A stretch of 64,000 nt of DNA. Source: BM003 sp963699835 (GTDB lineage: Bacteria > Pseudomonadota > Gammaproteobacteria > Steroidobacterales > BM003). The notes beneath the pieces are model-generated. The model worked only from the letters and a program-made list of their open reading frames with translations. It made no database searches and was not told the origin of the DNA. Shown here in pieces: positions 43,347 through 51,951 of the stretch; position 1 is the first letter of the stretch, and every line of letters begins with the position of its first letter. The DNA is taken from contig CAVOVJ010000013.1 in NCBI GenBank assembly GCA_963699835.1, positions 105,989 to 169,988 of the forward strand. The letters are read 5' to 3'. The position numbers and the translations under genes are program-made.

Positions 43347-43901
43347 ATGTCTGCGCTTCGCATGTCCTTGGCTGTGTTTCTTGTCGCGGCGGGTCTCGGT
43401 GTCTCGGTAACGGTCCAGGCGACGGAGATTGATCTCATCGCGAATCTCGATGGCGCTCAGGGGCTGCCCCCCACTGGATCTTTGTCGACCGCCACCGCGG
43501 AAATGATCTACGACGACGCCACGATGATGTTGACCTGGAACATCGGGGAGGTCACGCCGTTTTTCGACTCCAATGTCAATTTCGCGCATTTTCACGGTCC
43601 GGCCACACCCGATCAGAATGCGGGTGTGCAGGTATGGATTTGCACCAACATTGGCGGGGGACCCGCTGGAACGCCGGCATGCGGTGGGGCTGGCGAAGCC
43701 TTTGCGTCGGGCATGGCGATGCTGACATCGGACCAGGCGGACGATCTGCTAAACGGTCTTTGGTACATCAATATCCACACTGTGGAATTCCCACCTGGCG
43801 AGATTCGGGGACAGGTCGCGCGGGTGCCGTTGCCGTCGATTGGCGCACTGTTCGGTCTGGGTTTGCTGGCGATGGGTCTGGCGCGACGCCGGCGAGGATA
43901 G
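43347..43901 (+). CDS. CHRD domain protein with VPLP-type C-terminal sorting signal
   Basis: 184 residues. GAGGAG precedes the ATG. Signal peptide MSALRMSLAVFLVAAGLGVS ending QA. The CHRD domain is marked by VNFAHFHGPATPDQNAGVQV and LLNGLWYINIHTVEFPPGEI RGQ, the motifs seen in chordin-type repeats of bacteria. The end VPLPSIGALFGLGLLAMGLA then RRRRG is a VPLPA-CTERM/PEP-CTERM variant for exosortase processing. CHRD proteins are extracellular; function here unknown. It shares the sigma-54 control of the other sorting-signal genes. Confidence 0.92.
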   Translation: MSALRMSLAVFLVAAGLGVSVTVQATEIDLIANLDGAQGLPPTGSLSTATAEMIYDDATMMLTWNIGEVTPFFDSNVNFAHFHGPATPDQNAGVQVWICTNIGGGPAGTPACGGAGEAFASGMAMLTSDQADDLLNGLWYINIHTVEFPPGEIRGQVARVPLPSIGALFGLGLLAMGLARRRRG

Positions 43902-44242
43902 CCCGACGATAGTTTTCCGCTCGACCAATACCCCGCCTTCGGCGGGATTGCCGATGTGCGCTGCTGATCGGAAAAGGTAATCTACCCGCCGCGTCTCCAT
44001 GTCGAGTCCGAAAGGAAGCGAGCCGACTGCTCGGCCTCGGTGAAGATGCGGATCGCAATGGTGAGCCTGGTCAGAAATACCCGGAGCCGGGCGTCTGCCA
44101 GAGTTGTTTCGGAGCGAGAGCCGGCGGTCCAAAACGCGTCGACCCGCCAGGGAAGCCCATTGGCGCTTTTTGCATCAGATGTGGCCGAGAGCACAAGGGT
44201 CGAACAGATATTCGGATTCGCGGCGGGGTTCATTCGCCGGGT
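43902..44242. other. Interval between the CHRD gene and lrgB
   Basis: About 340 bp. A short CCCGCC-TTC-GGCGGG hairpin (43932-43946), poor in following T, may end the CHRD transcript. No gene seen. Confidence 0.4.
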
Positions 44243-44974
44243 TCAGGCGATCATGCCGATCGCCTTGAGCAGCCATGGCAGGATGATCGCCGTTGCAAAT
44301 GCGGATAACGCCATTGCCAGGCCGGAGAAAGCACCCATTTCCGAGCTGACCTGAAACGCTCGCGCCGTTCCCACGCCATGCGCGCTGATGCCCATCGCTA
44401 TGCCTTTGATGCCGTCGTCGTTGATTCGCATAAGCTCGAAGAGTCGTGTGCCGATAACGGCGCCGAAAATACCCGTTACAACGACCATTATCACGGTCAG
44501 CGATGGCAGGCCGCCTATCTGTTCCGAGATGCCCATCGCCACCGGCGTGGTAACGGACTTCGGGGCAATGGAGAGCTGCGTTTGCAGGCTGGCTCCAAAC
44601 AGGCGGGCAGTTCCGATCGATGTCACCGCACCGATTACGACGCCCGAAATCAGCGTTATTGTGATCGGGAGCCACAGTGTTTTCAGTTTCGGAAATTGCT
44701 GGTACAGCGGCACCGCGAGTGCAACTGTGGCGGGACCGAGCAGAAAGTGCACAAACTGACCGCCCTCGAAGTACGCATCGTAGGGAATGTCTGTGAGCAA
44801 CAAAAATCCCATCAATAGCGCAACGGCGGAGACGACCGGGTTAAGCAGGGGATGGTGACCCGCGAAGGTAAAGAGGCGATAGCCGACGCCGTACGCCACC
44901 AGCGTTACCGTCAAGCCAAGCAGTGGTGTCGTCGCAAGGTATACCCAGATCTCTGCCAGATTCGGCTCAGACAT
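44243..44974 (-). CDS. lrgB: LrgB/CidB family protein
   Basis: 243 residues from ATG 44974, which overlaps the lrgA stop by 8 bp; longer starts at 44986 and 45007 are possible. Many hydrophobic segments. The family core is SIAPKSVTTPVAMGISEQIG, then TGIFGAVIGTRLFEL and GIAMGISAHGVGTARAF. LrgAB/CidAB proteins are holin-like membrane partners; in some bacteria they act in murein hydrolase control or in pyruvate and glycolate export. The metabolite here is unknown. Confidence 0.92.
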   Translation of the reverse strand: MSEPNLAEIWVYLATTPLLGLTVTLVAYGVGYRLFTFAGHHPLLNPVVSAVALLMGFLLLTDIPYDAYFEGGQFVHFLLGPATVALAVPLYQQFPKLKTLWLPITITLISGVVIGAVTSIGTARLFGASLQTQLSIAPKSVTTPVAMGISEQIGGLPSLTVIMVVVTGIFGAVIGTRLFELMRINDDGIKGIAMGISAHGVGTARAFQVSSEMGAFSGLAMALSAFATAIILPWLLKAIGMIA

Positions 44975-45335
44975 TTTTGTCGCCATCCCGCAGCAGAAGA
45001 CGGACACTGCCGCGCATGATTGCAGCCGTCGCCATCATTGTCACAACTGTGCTTACGACGAGCGCGGCGGTCAGCGGAATCCACTCTTCGATAAGCCGGT
45101 CAAAATGGACGATGATCCCAACCCCGGCAGGGACGAACAGCAATGAAAGGTGGCTCAGAAGCGCGGCGGAGGTCTCGCCGAGCGACCCGGTCGGGCGGTT
45201 GCGAACCAGCAAAGTCAGGAAAAGCATGATCATGCCGAGCACCGGACCGGGAACCGGGATTCGGAGCAAAACCACGCTGATTTCGCCTGCGAGCTGATAG
45301 ATCAGCAGTATCGTAATGCCGTTTAGAAAGGTCAT
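44967..45335 (-). CDS. lrgA: LrgA/CidA family protein
   Basis: 122 residues with four transmembrane segments. LLRIPVPGPVLGMIMLFLTL near residue 24 is the family signature (P-x-P-x-P-G-x-x-x-G-M). SLLFVPAGVGIIVHF is the second conserved block. It is the first gene of an overlapping lrgA-lrgB pair. Confidence 0.93.
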   Translation of the reverse strand: MTFLNGITILLIYQLAGEISVVLLRIPVPGPVLGMIMLFLTLLVRNRPTGSLGETSAALLSHLSLLFVPAGVGIIVHFDRLIEEWIPLTAALVVSTVVTMMATAAIMRGSVRLLLRDGDKNV

Positions 45336-45516
45336 CGCTTTAAGTCCGAGAAAAATGTTGCTGTCAGTTTATTGGCCCGACCTGGGACTTTACAGCCCCG
45401 CGGATCGCGGCAGGCATTTTGGTGCTGAAACGCCCCGAAGACCTGTCAGGAGGGAAGAGTCTATGCCGAAATCAGCCGCCCGGTGCCGGCTGACCGACAT
45501 GTTGCATCCAGGCCGC

Positions 45517-45819
45517 TCAGAATTTTTGTGGCCGCAAAACGCTCACGTCCGACAAGAACAGAATCATCGCGTAGTCGGAGTAGTACTTGTCGCGAAGCCG
45601 GCCCGCCATTTTCTCGGCAACGCCGGTATCGCAGACAACTTCGATGCGAATATTGCCGCTGGAGGACCAGCCGGCATCGCGGACCCCGCGACTGCCGCGG
45701 CCACGTGCATCAGTAACCGTGTAGCCGCCGGCACCGAGTTGGATCAATTCCTCGCACAACGCAGATTCGAGTGCGGATTCGGTAATGATGGTCAGCAGTT
45801 TTCGTGTTTGCTGGTGCAT
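45517..45819 (-). CDS. sbtB: P-II-like protein, SbtB type
   Basis: 100 residues with the beta-alpha-beta P-II outline: KLLTIITESALESALCEELI, then the T-loop GAGGYTVTDARGRGSRGVRD, then NIRIEVVCDTGVAEKMAGRL and a C-terminal AMILFLSDVSVL. It starts 3 bp after sbtA. In cyanobacteria SbtB binds cAMP/adenyl nucleotides and controls the SbtA bicarbonate importer; the same pairing suggests the same job here. The cyanobacterial C-terminal redox loop is absent. Nucleotide choice cannot be judged. Confidence 0.82.
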   Translation of the reverse strand: MHQQTRKLLTIITESALESALCEELIQLGAGGYTVTDARGRGSRGVRDAGWSSSGNIRIEVVCDTGVAEKMAGRLRDKYYSDYAMILFLSDVSVLRPQKF

Positions 45820-45822
45820 CGA

Positions 45823-46761
45823 TCAGCCCATCCCACGGTGTAGCCAGCTGGCGAGCGCGAAGTAGAGCGGAATCCCGACGAATATGTTGAACGGGAATGT
45901 CACGCCCAGCGACGCGGTCAGCGACAGCGCCGGATTTGCGGCCGGCACGGCAATGCGCATGGCCGCGGGTGCCGCGATGTAGGATGCACTGCCGGCGAGA
46001 ATGGCGAGCAGTGTCGTTCCGCCGATTGACAGGCCAATCGCGGTGCCGGTGATAGCGCCAACGACCGCCAGCGGAATTGGTGCCAAGGCGCCGAATAAGA
46101 TCAACTGAAGGCCACGCGAGCGCAAAGATTTTGACTGGCTCGCGGCGATCAGCCCCATTTCCAGCAGGAACAGCGCAAGGAATCCCTTGAACAGATCGAA
46201 AAACAGGGGTTCCAGCGGCCCGATCCCGCCCGGACCCGATACCCAACCGATGGCGAGCCCTCCTACCAGCAATAGGATGCTTTTGCCAAGGAATATTTCG
46301 TGCAGCAGTTTGCCCCATTTTGTTGCGCCATCGATTCCACGGGCAAGGAGAATGCCGACGATTATTGCGGGGACCTCGAGCAACACCAGCAAAAGCGGGA
46401 GCTGCGCATCGAACTCGATGTTTCGCGCGCCCAGGTAGGCGACGCCGACCGCATAAGTGGCGACGCTGACTGAACCGTAATGGGCGGCCAGCGATGCGGC
46501 GTCCGGGCGCGCAAGACCAACCAGGAAACGCGCTACCGGAAACAGCAGCAGAGGCAATGCGAACCCCATGGCCAGTACCGCACCGATCTGAGGCAGAAGG
46601 CCAGAGATTGGTTGCCGCGCCAGTTCGACACCGCCTTTGAGCCCGATCGCGAGCAACAGCAGGATACTCAGCAGGTCGTAAATAGCCGCAGGGACGCGCA
46701 GGTCCGATCGCGCGAGTCCGGCAATGACGCCCAGCACGAAGAACCAGACCACCGGGTCCAT
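45823..46761 (-). CDS. sbtA: Sodium-dependent bicarbonate transport family permease (SbtA)
   Basis: 312 residues, about ten transmembrane helices, matching the DUF897/SbtA family. Blocks: ILLLLAIGLKGGVELARQPI near residue 33, AAHYGSVSVATYAVGVAYLG near 88, and GSASYIAAPAAMRIAVPAAN PALSL near 260. Family function is Na+-driven bicarbonate import, raising inorganic carbon for carboxylases. No carboxysome or Rubisco gene is in the window, so the carbon sink is unknown. It forms an operon with the P-II-like gene. Confidence 0.9.
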   Translation of the reverse strand: MDPVVWFFVLGVIAGLARSDLRVPAAIYDLLSILLLLAIGLKGGVELARQPISGLLPQIGAVLAMGFALPLLLFPVARFLVGLARPDAASLAAHYGSVSVATYAVGVAYLGARNIEFDAQLPLLLVLLEVPAIIVGILLARGIDGATKWGKLLHEIFLGKSILLLVGGLAIGWVSGPGGIGPLEPLFFDLFKGFLALFLLEMGLIAASQSKSLRSRGLQLILFGALAPIPLAVVGAITGTAIGLSIGGTTLLAILAGSASYIAAPAAMRIAVPAANPALSLTASLGVTFPFNIFVGIPLYFALASWLHRGMG

Positions 46762-46837
46762 CAGTCTGTCCCCAACTTGCGGCGCCCCGGTTCGGGCTTC
46801 GCGGCTTTCGCCTTTGCGGCGCGATGTCGTCTTGCGT

Positions 46838-47203
46838 TCAGCTTGGTTGTGGCTCCGTTACCTCCCGCCGGCGCATCCAGCGTAGCTGCTCACGTGCGAG
46901 GCGGCTTTGTTTGCGTCTAGACCGCCTGACGGCACGGTCGGCCCGCTTTGCGGCCCGGTCGATCGCCCTGTAGAGATCTTCGTTCGAGTTCTCAATCGTG
47001 ATGTCAGGCTGGTTTCGCAACCTTACCCGAACTGTCACCAGTTTGTCGTCACCGCCTTTTGGCCCGTTGATGTCTCTGAGGTAGATGTCGGTGCCAATCA
47101 CCGCGTCACCATGGCGCTGCAGTGTGGTACCAAACCGTGCCCGGATTCTTTGCTCGATCCCCGGGGTGACGGTAAAGCTCGGAGCCTGAATATTGACGTT
47201 CAT
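46838..47203 (-). CDS. HPF/RaiA family ribosome-associated protein
   Basis: 121 residues. MNVNIQAPSFTVTPGIEQRI is the usual HPF/RaiA opening; VTVRVRLRNQPDITIENSNE DLYRAIDRAAKRADRAVRR is the basic second half that sits on the ribosome. Members dimerise or silence ribosomes in starvation. It lacks the long C-terminal dimerisation domain, so it is the short type. Stand-alone gene 76 bp upstream of sbtA; co-transcription is possible. Confidence 0.85.
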   Translation of the reverse strand: MNVNIQAPSFTVTPGIEQRIRARFGTTLQRHGDAVIGTDIYLRDINGPKGGDDKLVTVRVRLRNQPDITIENSNEDLYRAIDRAAKRADRAVRRSRRKQSRLAREQLRWMRRREVTEPQPS

Positions 47204-47711
47204 CTAGTTCCTCCGCTGGTGGCCGATCAGGGCCCGATTTGCAGAGTCGGTGCCGAACGGAAGTTGCCACTAACGGGCAGAATCTCATCGGCGCTGCTGT
47301 GTTTCCGGGAAGCCCTTTTTCGTATTCGACAGCCGCGATGATGAAATATCTTAATGCTCCGGGTAAAACTGATTATTTGGCTTCTTAAATTCGAGAAAAT
47401 CGATGTATAGTCTGAGCTTTGATGATCCGAATGAGGTTTGAGGGTCAATAGAATTCTGCGTTCGCACCCTTGCAGGGGCGATAATTCCTTGGGAGGAAAG
47501 CGCTGTGTGCGGCTTGCGTTTTCGCACGGGGCATTCTGCATAGCGATGGTGCGAGGGTGTTCGCGACATGGCTCGCAGGACATTTTCCTGCAGTCTGGCT
47601 GTGGGTCGGGATAACGGGTGTTCTGCCTCCGCAATGAGTTGTCGCGGCGGCGGTCTTCTCAGGCGGATTGTGTTCTGGCTTTTTCATTACATTGGCGAGG
47701 AGCGTTTTTTT
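47204..47711. other. Interval upstream of the Rap1a/Tai-like gene
   Basis: About 500 bp. An open minus-strand frame (47227-47634) is Ser/Arg/Pro/Cys-rich with no recognisable domain, and I do not accept it. The AT-rich part around 47340-47430 could hold promoters. GAGGAG at ~47698 is the Shine-Dalgarno of the next gene. Confidence 0.45.
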
Positions 47712-48176
47712 ATGATCCGAGTTTATTTGCTAATGGTCTTCGGTGGGATCGCGTGTATGCAAGCGGCCGAGGCTGTCCAACCAAAGACCGCGAGTGAGCT
47801 GCATAGTCACTGCGAGAACTTCGCCGCCGACAAGGCGGATTCTGAGTCGCTGATATGCGCTAACTATATTGCGGGGTTTGTCGATGGCGCTATATCGGTG
47901 GATGCCCGGGTCGCCGAAAATGTCGCTGAAGATATCGAACGCTTCGGGAAGATCGATGAGCGTGCTGTTCGTGCCCATGTCACCCGCCGAATCAAAGACC
48001 ATGGATCATCAGTTTACGCGGCCTTTTGCGTCGCCAGGGCAGTATCAATTGAGGAGGTTGTGAAGCACGTAATGGAAGAGCTTGAGGGCTATGAGTTGCT
48101 GGAAGATGTGCTTGCTCCGTCCGTGGTCTATGCTTCCCTTCGGCGCAATTATCCATGCGCTGCATCCACCGAGTGA
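47712..48176 (+). CDS. Rap1a/Tai-like exported protein
   Basis: 154 residues from ATG 47712, which follows GCGAGGAGCG and a T run; the longer open frame to 47568 has no coding look. Signal peptide MIRVYLLMVFGGIACMQAAE. The mature part has LHSHCENFAADKADSESLIC ANYIAGFVDGA, the Rap1a/Tai core (paired Cys with GY/AGF-DG). Known members are periplasmic and include immunity proteins of type VI amidase effectors; others are of unknown role. No effector gene is next to it. Confidence 0.75.
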   Translation: MIRVYLLMVFGGIACMQAAEAVQPKTASELHSHCENFAADKADSESLICANYIAGFVDGAISVDARVAENVAEDIERFGKIDERAVRAHVTRRIKDHGSSVYAAFCVARAVSIEEVVKHVMEELEGYELLEDVLAPSVVYASLRRNYPCAASTE

Positions 48177-48255
48177 GCGGTTGTCGGCCGTGGAGTCAGA
48201 GATGTCTCGAATTGCCGGCCGATTTCGTCTGGCATAACAGTATGGGTGTGTCTGA

Positions 48256-49170
48256 GTGCGTCATCTGAATTACAGCCATCTGCATTATTTCTGGACTGTG
48301 GCTCGTGAGGGCAGCATCGTACGCGCGTCCGAAGTTCTTCACCTGACGCCGCAGACAATCAGTGGCCAGATCAAGTTGCTGGAACAAGAGGTCGGTCAAT
48401 CGTTGTTCAACCGCGTCGGGCGCAGGCTGGTCATGTCCGAGACGGGGTTGGTCGTATACAAGTACGCCAACGAGATTTTTTCGATTGGCGGGGAACTGGC
48501 CAACGTAGTTCGCGGCAGCCAGGTGGGCGGTCCATCGATGCTCGGCGTGGGAATCGTCAATTCCCTTCCCAAGCTGATTGCCGAGAGAATTATTGCGCCT
48601 GCGCTGCAGGCCGATCGCCCGGTCAGAATTCGATGCCAGGAAGCGTCGTTAGAGAAGCTGTTGTCCGAACTGGCGATCCACCGCCTCGATATCGTGCTGT
48701 CGGATCAACCTCTTCCCAAAGGACTCGGTCTGCGTGCCTACAACCACCGGCTCGGGGAAAGTGGACTTTCGTTTTTTGCCCAGCGTGCAGTGGGCCGCCA
48801 GTACAGGACGGGGTTTCCGATGAGTCTCAATGAGGCGCCCATGTTGCTGCCATCACCCGATTCCGCGCTGCGCAGGCGATTGGACGAATGGTTCGAGGGA
48901 GAGGGGATAACGCCGCGGATCGTTGCTGAAATTGACGACAGCGCCTTGTTGAAAGCCTTCGGTGAGGCGGGCGCCGGGTTGTTCGCGGGCCCGACCGTGA
49001 TCGAAAAAGAGATCTGCCGTATGTACCGGATGTCGGTAGTGGGACGGGCGCGGGATATCAAGGAGCGTTTCTACGCCATTTCCCCCGAGCGGCGCCTGAA
49101 ACACGAGTCTGTCGTGCTGATCACCGATACTGCGCGCTCGGATCTTTTTGACTCGGGCAGCGCGGGCTGA
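48256..49170 (+). CDS. nhaR: LysR-family regulator NhaR
   Basis: 304 residues from GTG 48256. It starts MRHLNYSHLHYFWTVAREGS, the typical NhaR opening, with HTH VRASEVLHLTPQTISGQIKL and FNRVGRRLVMSETG. The effector domain ends VVGRARDIKERFYAISPERR. NhaR activates the Na+/H+ antiporter gene nhaA in E. coli in response to Na+, and in some species controls other genes. No nhaA is in the window; the next gene on the same strand is the unknown 49390 protein. Confidence 0.92.
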   Translation: MRHLNYSHLHYFWTVAREGSIVRASEVLHLTPQTISGQIKLLEQEVGQSLFNRVGRRLVMSETGLVVYKYANEIFSIGGELANVVRGSQVGGPSMLGVGIVNSLPKLIAERIIAPALQADRPVRIRCQEASLEKLLSELAIHRLDIVLSDQPLPKGLGLRAYNHRLGESGLSFFAQRAVGRQYRTGFPMSLNEAPMLLPSPDSALRRRLDEWFEGEGITPRIVAEIDDSALLKAFGEAGAGLFAGPTVIEKEICRMYRMSVVGRARDIKERFYAISPERRLKHESVVLITDTARSDLFDSGSAG

Positions 49171-49389
49171 TCGGCGTCCCCGGTGGCGCTGGTTAACTCT
49201 GCTGGTTGTGCGCGGCCGGGTGGCGGGCAGACCTTGCGGAAGCAACCGGGTCAGCACTTATGTGAACAAAGTTTTGCGAACGCCGATTGGCAAATGCGCC
49301 GCATCGGGCGGGCTTTTTCGGCCCCGTCATGCGAACGGCGAAAGACCTGCTATTAATTGGAGACAAGGTCATGCAAGGCCCTTGCACCC

Positions 49390-50910
49390 ATGCACTTCTC
49401 TGAGACGATTTCCGGAATCCAGTTTCCCCGCGCGCAAGATGGGCGGCGCAGCAGCACCGCCGCCAGCGAGGCGATTCTCGCTGCTGCCGCGCAGCAGCTC
49501 GATCCGGCCTTTGCTGCAGCAATCCGGTCGGAACGAAACTGGCGCAAAAATTACCGTCGCTACCTCGTCAAATTCGTGCAACTGGCGTTCGAGAAAAGCG
49601 ACATGGCTACCGGACTGGTCAACGATGGGCTTACCGCAGTACATGAAACATTTCGGTTTTTTCGTGACGGCGAGAGGATGACTCCGAGAGAGGCCATGCG
49701 AGGCCTGCGCGAGGAGATTTTTCACACTGGATGTATCGAGGGTATCGGGCAGCGTTCACGGACTCTCGAGGTACCATACCGCGGCAAGCTGTTGCGGGAC
49801 GATAGTCTGCGTCGCCAAATGGATCAATGGGTAGCTGCCGGCGTAATGGAGCCTTCGGCCGCCGCCGCAATTGCTGGAGTCGCCGGTCAGCCGGAATGGC
49901 TGGACCTGAGAGACCAGTATTTTGTGCTCCTGGGGGCGGCCGCCGAAATCGGCCCCGCCGAAACGCTGAGCAATCTGGGGGCAAATGTCGTTGCGGTGGA
50001 CCTGGGCCGCCCGGAGATCTGGGAGAATTTGCTGCGGATTGCACGTGCCGGAGCAGGGCGAATGCTGTTTCCGCTACGGAAACCGCAATCGTCCATTGCG
50101 GATGACGCAGGTCTGACCGCAGCGGCCGGAGCCGATTTGCTGACAATGGCACCCGAAATCCGAACCTGGCTGGCATCGTTGGATCGCGCGCTCTGTATCG
50201 GCGGCTATGCCTATTTGCACGGCCAGGATCATGTCCGCGTCGAGGTCGCGATGGACGCGATCATGGAAGACCTGGCGGCGCAGCGAAACGATGTCGCGCT
50301 GGCCTTTCTGCCAACCCCGACCGACGTCTTTGTAATCCCCTATGCAGCTGCCGTTGCCGCACGGCAGAATTTCGCATCGTCGGGGGCAAGCCGGTTGTGG
50401 CGAACCCCACTCCATCAGATTAGCCGCGGAAGATTGTACGCGGCCAATGCGGAAAGAGATTTGACTGACGCTAACGGCAATCGATACGGGCTTTACGACG
50501 GCGTTGTACCTCAACAGGGGCCTAACTACGCGCTTGCCAAGCGAATCCAGAAATGGCGCGCGCTTTCGGCCCGGGCGGCCGGGCACCGGGTGTCGGTCAA
50601 TGTTGCGCCTTCCACGGCAACAAGTTCGGTCTTGTCGCGGCCGGAGTTCAAGGCGGCGTATGCCGGTGCGGGGCACTACGGGGTGGAGATATTCGAACCT
50701 GCGACCACCAACGCAATCATGACCGCATTACTGGTGCACGATCTGCGAAACGATAATTGTGCAGCCAACCCCTCGTTCGCGCTGCCGCACCCGCTCGAGC
50801 TATTTATGGATGGCGCCGTTCACGGCGGCGTCTGGCGAGCGGGATATCAGTTGCGATCGGTGCTCGAGATCGCTGCATTGAGGGGGTTTGTTTTTCCGGC
50901 GCAAAAATAA
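49390..50910 (+). CDS. Large cytosolic protein with Rossmann-like segment, unknown function
   Basis: About 506 residues from ATG 49390 (AAGG 11 nt upstream); a TTG at 49357 would add 11. No export signal. Residues ~185-230 hold DLRDQYFVLLGAAAEIGPAE TLSNLGANVVAVDL, a dinucleotide-binding-like strand-turn-helix with the acidic residue at the end of the second strand. Later blocks include GAGHYGVEIFEPATTNAIMT and HPLELFMDGAVHGGVWRAGY. No family recognised; an NAD(P)-dependent enzyme is a guess. Confidence 0.8.
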   Translation: MHFSETISGIQFPRAQDGRRSSTAASEAILAAAAQQLDPAFAAAIRSERNWRKNYRRYLVKFVQLAFEKSDMATGLVNDGLTAVHETFRFFRDGERMTPREAMRGLREEIFHTGCIEGIGQRSRTLEVPYRGKLLRDDSLRRQMDQWVAAGVMEPSAAAAIAGVAGQPEWLDLRDQYFVLLGAAAEIGPAETLSNLGANVVAVDLGRPEIWENLLRIARAGAGRMLFPLRKPQSSIADDAGLTAAAGADLLTMAPEIRTWLASLDRALCIGGYAYLHGQDHVRVEVAMDAIMEDLAAQRNDVALAFLPTPTDVFVIPYAAAVAARQNFASSGASRLWRTPLHQISRGRLYAANAERDLTDANGNRYGLYDGVVPQQGPNYALAKRIQKWRALSARAAGHRVSVNVAPSTATSSVLSRPEFKAAYAGAGHYGVEIFEPATTNAIMTALLVHDLRNDNCAANPSFALPHPLELFMDGAVHGGVWRAGYQLRSVLEIAALRGFVFPAQK

Positions 50911-51242
50911 CTGCTTTCGGTTCGCGGTTGAACCCCTGAACCCGCTCGCTGGATAACTCATTTTCAAATTGGCGGTGAAACTGCGGATCGCGCTGTCGTG
51001 GTTGCGCATCCAGATAATGTATCTCGGGAAGGTGGCGGGCTGACTCGTCTGGTCCGTATTGCCAGCGCAGTGGTATAATCTAAGGCCGGTCCCGTAAGTT
51101 AGAAACGTGTTCTTTTCCGCCCACGTTTTGGACGAATAAACAACTACAAGCTGGTACTGCGGGGCTCTGAATAATTCTGTGTGCGCGGGCACGACCGTGC
51201 CGCAAGAGTTTTCGTGCTTGTTCTGCAAGTCTGGAGCTGATA
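50911..51242. other. Non-coding interval
   Basis: About 330 bp. It contains a perfect 14-bp inverted repeat GGCACGACCGTGCC near 51187-51200, upstream of the next gene, possibly an operator. Nothing else recognised. Confidence 0.4.
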
Positions 51243-51914
51243 GTGAGTGTGCCTGAATACCGCTACCCAACGGTCTCCGCTTCGGGGATTGGGGATTGCG
51301 GTCTCGTGCATTCAGAACGCCATCCGGATCTCCGTTCTTGCCTGGTAGCGACTGCTGTTGTTTGCACGCTCTTTGGCTTGTCCGTAATGGTGGTTTTGGC
51401 CGACGTTGCTGATTTGGCCGGCAGTCCAAGTGCCGCTACCCGGGCACTTCCGGCACATTGGGAGAGGCTGGAAGACCAGGCGGTCGGATTTTCGCTACTT
51501 CATCCACCGGACTGGGCCGTCGAAGGACAAGTCGCTGCGACCCAGTTTGCGGATGGCGCGCGTTGCCGCAGCGTACGCTTTATCGATTTCGGACCTCCGG
51601 CCGATTCCGGCGCGGCTGCTCCAATGCAACAGTCATTCGTGCAGATTTGCGCAATGTCGAAGCTGCATGTTGTTTCGCTGGACCATTACATGCGTCGCGT
51701 GTACGGCGAATCCTTGGATCGGACATTCACGCTGGTTGAGCTGAACGGGATACCCTCCTACCAGGCCACAGGCACGGGAAGTTCACGGACGATCTTCGCG
51801 GAGACTGATAACGATTTGATACAGATTGTCGCCGCTATTGCGACGTCTCCCGAGAAGTTTTCGGAAAGGCAAGCACAAGTGGAGCAAATTCTCGGGAGTC
51901 TTCAACTGAAGTGA
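51243..51914 (+). CDS. Membrane-anchored or exported hypothetical protein
   Basis: 223 residues from GTG 51243. A hydrophobic stretch VATAVVCTLFGLSVMVVLAD near residues 36-55 anchors it. The mature part (LPAHWERLEDQAVGFSLLHP PDWAVEGQ, ending QAQVEQILGSLQLK) resembles PsbP/DUF1795-type lipocalin-like domains in which a predicted exported domain ends with a 'IL.SL' helix, but I would not name it. 37 bp upstream of the BNR protein; same strand, possibly one operon. Confidence 0.7.
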   Translation: MSVPEYRYPTVSASGIGDCGLVHSERHPDLRSCLVATAVVCTLFGLSVMVVLADVADLAGSPSAATRALPAHWERLEDQAVGFSLLHPPDWAVEGQVAATQFADGARCRSVRFIDFGPPADSGAAAPMQQSFVQICAMSKLHVVSLDHYMRRVYGESLDRTFTLVELNGIPSYQATGTGSSRTIFAETDNDLIQIVAAIATSPEKFSERQAQVEQILGSLQLK

Positions 51915-51951
51915 AAAACAGAAATTACTTTATCCAAAGGGAGGAAAAGTA

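Noticed and set aside
47227..47634. 135-codon minus-strand frame upstream of the Rap1a/Tai-like gene
   Set aside because: No start signal, no domain, and composition typical of non-coding DNA.
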